A DNA stretch of 48,565 bases from Cutibacterium namnetense (GTDB lineage: Bacteria; Actinomycetota; Actinomycetes; Propionibacteriales; Propionibacteriaceae), in NCBI RefSeq assembly GCF_001642025.1, contig NZ_LWHO01000010.1:1-48565 (forward strand), written 5' to 3'. Below are positions 45,817 through 48,565 of this stretch, piece by piece. The position numbers and the translations under genes are program-made. Within the stretch, counting starts at the first letter, position 1, and every line of letters starts with the position of its first letter. The notes under the pieces are model-generated. The model saw nothing but the letters and a program-made list of their open reading frames with translations. It made no database searches and had not been told where the DNA came from.

Positions 45817-47094
45817 ATGAGCAGCGCTTCGGTCCCCACCCGACGTCCCCCTGGACGCCTGCGTCGTGGTTACCGGTGGCTACACACCCGCCCCATGATC
45901 CTCGATTCGGTGCTGGCCTTCCTCGTCCTCATCGTCGCATTCGCGTCATGGGGACACGACACCAGCCATAACACCGCTCACCGGGTGGGGATGGCGCTGT
46001 GGGTGCTGATTGTCTGTGCGTGCTGGATTTGGGCCCGCACCAAGCCGGAAGTCACCGCCTCGGTGCTAGTCGCCTCGCACATTCTTCAGCTAGCGGCACA
46101 CCCCTCCCCCTCACCACAAAACGTCCTAGTCCCCCTCATCCTGTACCAGCTGTCACTGAAAACTGGCCCGCCTCGGCGCGGTTTCTGGCTGGCTATGTGC
46201 GTCATCGGCCCGGTTTCCGCCGGGGTGAGCTGGGGCTTCGCCCCGACGACACTCGAACCCATCAGCTATAAGGCTCACCTCGTCCGCTTCTGTGTCACCA
46301 CCATCGCGTGCATGGCTTGCTGTTTGGCGGCGTGGTTTGCCGGCAGCGCCGTAAGAGACCGACGTCACACCATGGAAGCCTTGCGCCAACGTGCCATCGA
46401 TCTGGAACGCGAGCGAGACCAGAGCATCAGGCTGGCCACCCAGGAGGAGCGGGCCAAGATCGCCCGCGACATGCACGATATTGTCGCCCACTCCTTGTCG
46501 GTCATCGTGGTGCAAGCAGATGGTGGCGCCTACCTGGCTCACCATGAACAGGCCGGGGACATCGAGACCCGACTCACGGCCAGTGGGCAAACCCTCGACA
46601 CGATCGCTACGACGGCCCGTCACGCCCTCGACGAGACTCGACGTCTCGTCGGTGTGCTGCGTGACAATGACACCGCCCCGGAGCTGGCCCCCACTCAGGG
46701 CCTTGACGACATCCCCGGCCTCGTCACGAAGATGACGGGGGCCCTCGCCATCACCCTGACACTCGAAGGCAGCTCGGAGTGTCACAAGCCGTTGTCCCAA
46801 GGCGCCGAGCTCGCCTGCTACCGCGTCGTCCAAGAAGCCCTCACTAATGTTCTTAAACACGGCGGCCCGGCCGCGACCGCTCACGTCACCATCAGCCACC
46901 ACCCCCATGACGTCACCTTGGAAATACTCGACGACGGTTGCGGTGCCGGCGTCACGGGCATCAAGCGCGCCGACGAGGCAGGACATGGCCTGGTGGGGAT
47001 GCGAGAGCGGGTGTCCGCTTGGGGTGGCACCCTTGAGGCAGGGAGTCGCCCGGATCACGGGTTCCGAGTCCATGCCGTCGTCCCTACCCATTGA
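45817..47094 (+). CDS. NarL-type (LiaS/DesK-like) sensor histidine kinase
   Basis: Encodes 425 residues from the ATG at 45817 (AGGG at 45805-45808); ATGs at 45760 and 45781 are alternatives. Membrane spans are seen at about 33-50 (LAFLVLIVAFAS), 58-75, 85-100, 125-140 and 155-180. HisKA_3 contains the phosphoacceptor H220 in KIARDMHDIVAHSLSVIVVQ. The HATPase region has the N-box QEALTNVLKH and the G-box GHGLVGMRERVSAWGG. The signal is probably an envelope stress. It is followed by its response regulator and an ABC transporter, a common arrangement for drug/peptide resistance modules. Confidence 0.92.
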   Translation: MSSASVPTRRPPGRLRRGYRWLHTRPMILDSVLAFLVLIVAFASWGHDTSHNTAHRVGMALWVLIVCACWIWARTKPEVTASVLVASHILQLAAHPSPSPQNVLVPLILYQLSLKTGPPRRGFWLAMCVIGPVSAGVSWGFAPTTLEPISYKAHLVRFCVTTIACMACCLAAWFAGSAVRDRRHTMEALRQRAIDLERERDQSIRLATQEERAKIARDMHDIVAHSLSVIVVQADGGAYLAHHEQAGDIETRLTASGQTLDTIATTARHALDETRRLVGVLRDNDTAPELAPTQGLDDIPGLVTKMTGALAITLTLEGSSECHKPLSQGAELACYRVVQEALTNVLKHGGPAATAHVTISHHPHDVTLEILDDGCGAGVTGIKRADEAGHGLVGMRERVSAWGGTLEAGSRPDHGFRVHAVVPTH

Positions 47095-47124
47095 TCATCA
47101 GTTTGAGCTCCGAGGAACCATGCC

Positions 47125-47793
47125 ATGACCGACCCGATCCGACTCCTCCTAGCCGACGACCAGCAGATGGTGCGCGCCGGGTTCCGCCTAGTCCTTGACG
47201 CCCAGCCGGATATGTCCGTCGTAGGGGAAGCTAATAACGGGGCTGAGGCCGTACAGCTCGTCGACGAACTTGCTCCTGACGTCATCCTCATGGATATCCG
47301 AATGCCCATCCTTGGTGGTTTGGGCGCCACCGAAAAGATCATGACGAGCCACCCCGAAGCCAAGATCCTCGTCCTGACAACCTTTGACCTTGACGAGTAC
47401 GTCCACGCTGCGCTGCGGGCTGGGGCCAGCGGCTTCATGCTCAAAGACGCTGGGCCCACCGACCTACTAGCCGCCATCCGCGCTGTCCGCGACGGCAACT
47501 CCGTCGTCGCCCCGTCAGCCACCCGCCGCCTCATTGAGAGATTCATCCCCCGGCAGGGGGCTCCCACCATGACCGATCCGGAGCTCGTCGAAAACCTCTC
47601 AGACCGGGAGCGTGAAGTGCTCACCTGCGTCGGCGAGGGGCTGACAAACTCCGAGATCGCCGAACGGCTCTACCTGGCCGAGACAACCGTCAAGACCCAT
47701 ATTGGCCACATCCTGTCGAAGCTGGGGCTGCGCGACCGAGTCTCCATGGTCATCACGGCTTATGATGCTGGCCTAGTGCGTCCAGGTCGCTGA
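47125..47793 (+). CDS. NarL/LuxR-family response regulator
   Basis: Encodes 222 residues. The receiver domain has the acidic pocket LLLADDQQMVRAG, phospho-acceptor D57 in VILMDIRMP, and the conserved Thr/Lys in VLTTFDLDEYV and GFMLKDAGP. The LuxR C-terminal helix-turn-helix is LSDREREVLTCVGEGLTNSE followed by IAERLYLAETTVKTHIGHIL. It starts 30 bases after the kinase stop and forms a cognate pair with it. It probably activates the ABC transporter gene at 47938, in whose upstream region an inverted repeat is visible. Confidence 0.95.
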   Translation: MTDPIRLLLADDQQMVRAGFRLVLDAQPDMSVVGEANNGAEAVQLVDELAPDVILMDIRMPILGGLGATEKIMTSHPEAKILVLTTFDLDEYVHAALRAGASGFMLKDAGPTDLLAAIRAVRDGNSVVAPSATRRLIERFIPRQGAPTMTDPELVENLSDREREVLTCVGEGLTNSEIAERLYLAETTVKTHIGHILSKLGLRDRVSMVITAYDAGLVRPGR

Positions 47794-47809
47794 CCTTTCA
47801 GGCAGCCAG

Positions 47810-47836
47810 GGATGTTGCCGTAAACGGGCAGCATCC
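47810..47836 (+). terminator. Hairpin after the response regulator
   Basis: GGATGTTGCC (47810-47819) pairs with GGCAGCATCC (47827-47836), with one G-T wobble and a seven-base loop, 16 bases after the response regulator stop. There is no U-tract, so it may attenuate rather than fully stop transcription into the ABC gene. Confidence 0.5.
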
Positions 47837-47901
47837 TCCTGCGGTAGGAGTGCCGAAACCACTCCCGAGACTGATGTGTGACGAGGGACAACTCCCCTAG
47901 C

Positions 47902-47925
47902 GTCGAAACGTTGTTAAACCTCGAC
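47902..47925. promoter_or_regulatory. Possible operator upstream of the ABC ATPase gene
   Basis: GTCGA (47902-47906) and TCGAC (47921-47925) form an inverted repeat around AACGTTGTTAAA, 12 bases before the ATG. It is a candidate target of the adjacent response regulator, but could also be chance. Confidence 0.3.
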
Positions 47926-47937
47926 ACAGGAGTTTCC

Positions 47938-48565
47938 ATGTCTGCCTCAGTGACGGCCGCGGCCACCGCGACCTCCCGCACGACCTCAGCCAGCGCGGTC
48001 CGCACCCTCGACCTCACTAAGACATACGGGTCCGCAACGACGCTCGTGAGGGCCCTGCGGTCGGTGACCCTCGACATTCCTGCCAGGCAGTTCACCGCGA
48101 TCATGGGAGCGTCGGGTTCAGGCAAGTCAACCCTGCTGCACTGCATCACCGGGCTCGACTCCCCCACTTCGGGCCGGGTGTGGATTGGCGATACCGAGAT
48201 CACCCACCTCGACGACGACGCTCTCACCAAGCTGCGTCGCCAGCACGTCGGGTTCGTCTTTCAATCCTTCAACCTCATGCCGACTCTCAGCGCCGCTGAC
48301 AACATCACCCTGCCGCTGCGGCTATCGCACACCAAGGTCGACAAAGCATGGTTCGACCACATCACCGAGATGCTCGGTATCACCGAACGTCTAGACCACA
48401 AGCCGTCGCAGATGTCTGGTGGACAGCAGCAACGCGTCCCCGTCGCCCGCGCTCTGGTGACCCGCCCCGACGTCATCGTCGCTGACGAACCCACCGGCGC
48501 CCTGGATTCGCAGGCCAGCGACGATCTGCTCACCTTCCTGCGCCACTGCGTCGACGACCTTGGTC
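47938..48565 (+). CDS. MacB/LolD-like ABC transporter ATP-binding protein (3' truncated by window)
   Basis: From the ATG at 47938 (ACAGGAGTTTCC upstream) 209 codons are visible before the window ends. Walker A is MGASGSGKSTLLHCITGLD, the Q-loop VGFVFQSFNLMPTLSAADNI, the signature MSGGQQQRVPVARAL and Walker B VIVADEPTGALDS. These place it in the MacB/LolD/BceA class that drives lipoprotein, peptide or drug export together with an FtsX-like permease, expected just downstream. The signature has Pro where most relatives have Ala (QRVAVARAL). The N-terminal 20 residues are Ser/Thr/Ala-rich. It is probably controlled by the preceding two-component system. Confidence 0.92.
   Translation, partial: MSASVTAAATATSRTTSASAVRTLDLTKTYGSATTLVRALRSVTLDIPARQFTAIMGASGSGKSTLLHCITGLDSPTSGRVWIGDTEITHLDDDALTKLRRQHVGFVFQSFNLMPTLSAADNITLPLRLSHTKVDKAWFDHITEMLGITERLDHKPSQMSGGQQQRVPVARALVTRPDVIVADEPTGALDSQASDDLLTFLRHCVDDLG

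Noticed and set aside
47760-48230. Minus-strand 156-codon ORF
   Set aside because: It is antisense to the ABC ATPase with all its motifs intact, so it is a shadow frame.

Overview
The window is about 48.6 kb of GC-rich actinobacterial chromosome. It most likely comes from a propionibacterium of the Cutibacterium type. The strongest evidence is a complete gene set for the propionibacterial transcarboxylase (5S, 12S and biotinylated 1.3S subunits plus a small companion, 21448-25178). Supporting evidence is a sialic-acid operon, a clpB promoter with HspR-type (HAIR) operators, and a DUF3151 gene. The species call is inference from gene content only. No rRNA, tRNA, CRISPR array or insertion sequence was recognised.

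Layout. 1-1027 is accessory-looking: the end of a thrombospondin type-3 repeat protein, a low-GC membrane ORF, and two diverged copies of one short sequence flanking it. 1028-1981 is a BadF/GlcNAc-type kinase. 2070-11460 carries purine biosynthesis on the minus strand (purA-purD-purB, then a purC::purS fused frame and purQ). It is interrupted by a plus-strand peroxide-defence operon, ahpC-ahpF-oxyR, whose promoter holds two ATAG-N7-CTAT OxyR-like dyads. 11625-13382 holds a tandem GNAT protein and a FadR-type GntR regulator. 13470-17687 is a tightly coupled sialic-acid operon (transporter, DUF4862, NanA lyase, NanE epimerase).

17815-21270 holds DUF3151, an unannotated-looking 45-residue Cys-rich mini-gene, typA/bipA and an L,D-transpeptidase. 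21448-26702 is the transcarboxylase cluster (the central step of propionic fermentation) followed upstream by an Aer-like PAS/coiled-coil protein. 27252-28277 is class II fructose-bisphosphate aldolase. 28390-33438 has small membrane proteins, a SpoU methyltransferase, a DedA protein, a spermidine-synthase-like protein overlapping an orphan glycine-betaine-type binding lipoprotein, and a YchJ-like protein. 33587-37731 holds a Tat-exported metallophosphatase with a LamG-like tail, a universal stress protein and an MFS transporter.

37882-42087 holds clpB and brnQ, divergent. 42094-45734 holds a HAD phosphatase, a class I aldolase, a flavin reductase and mntH. 45817 to the end is a NarL-type two-component system followed by a MacB-like ABC ATPase cut by the window edge.

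Functional themes are central carbon and propionate metabolism, purine synthesis, host-glycan (sialic acid) use, and oxidative/heat stress defence with readable operators.
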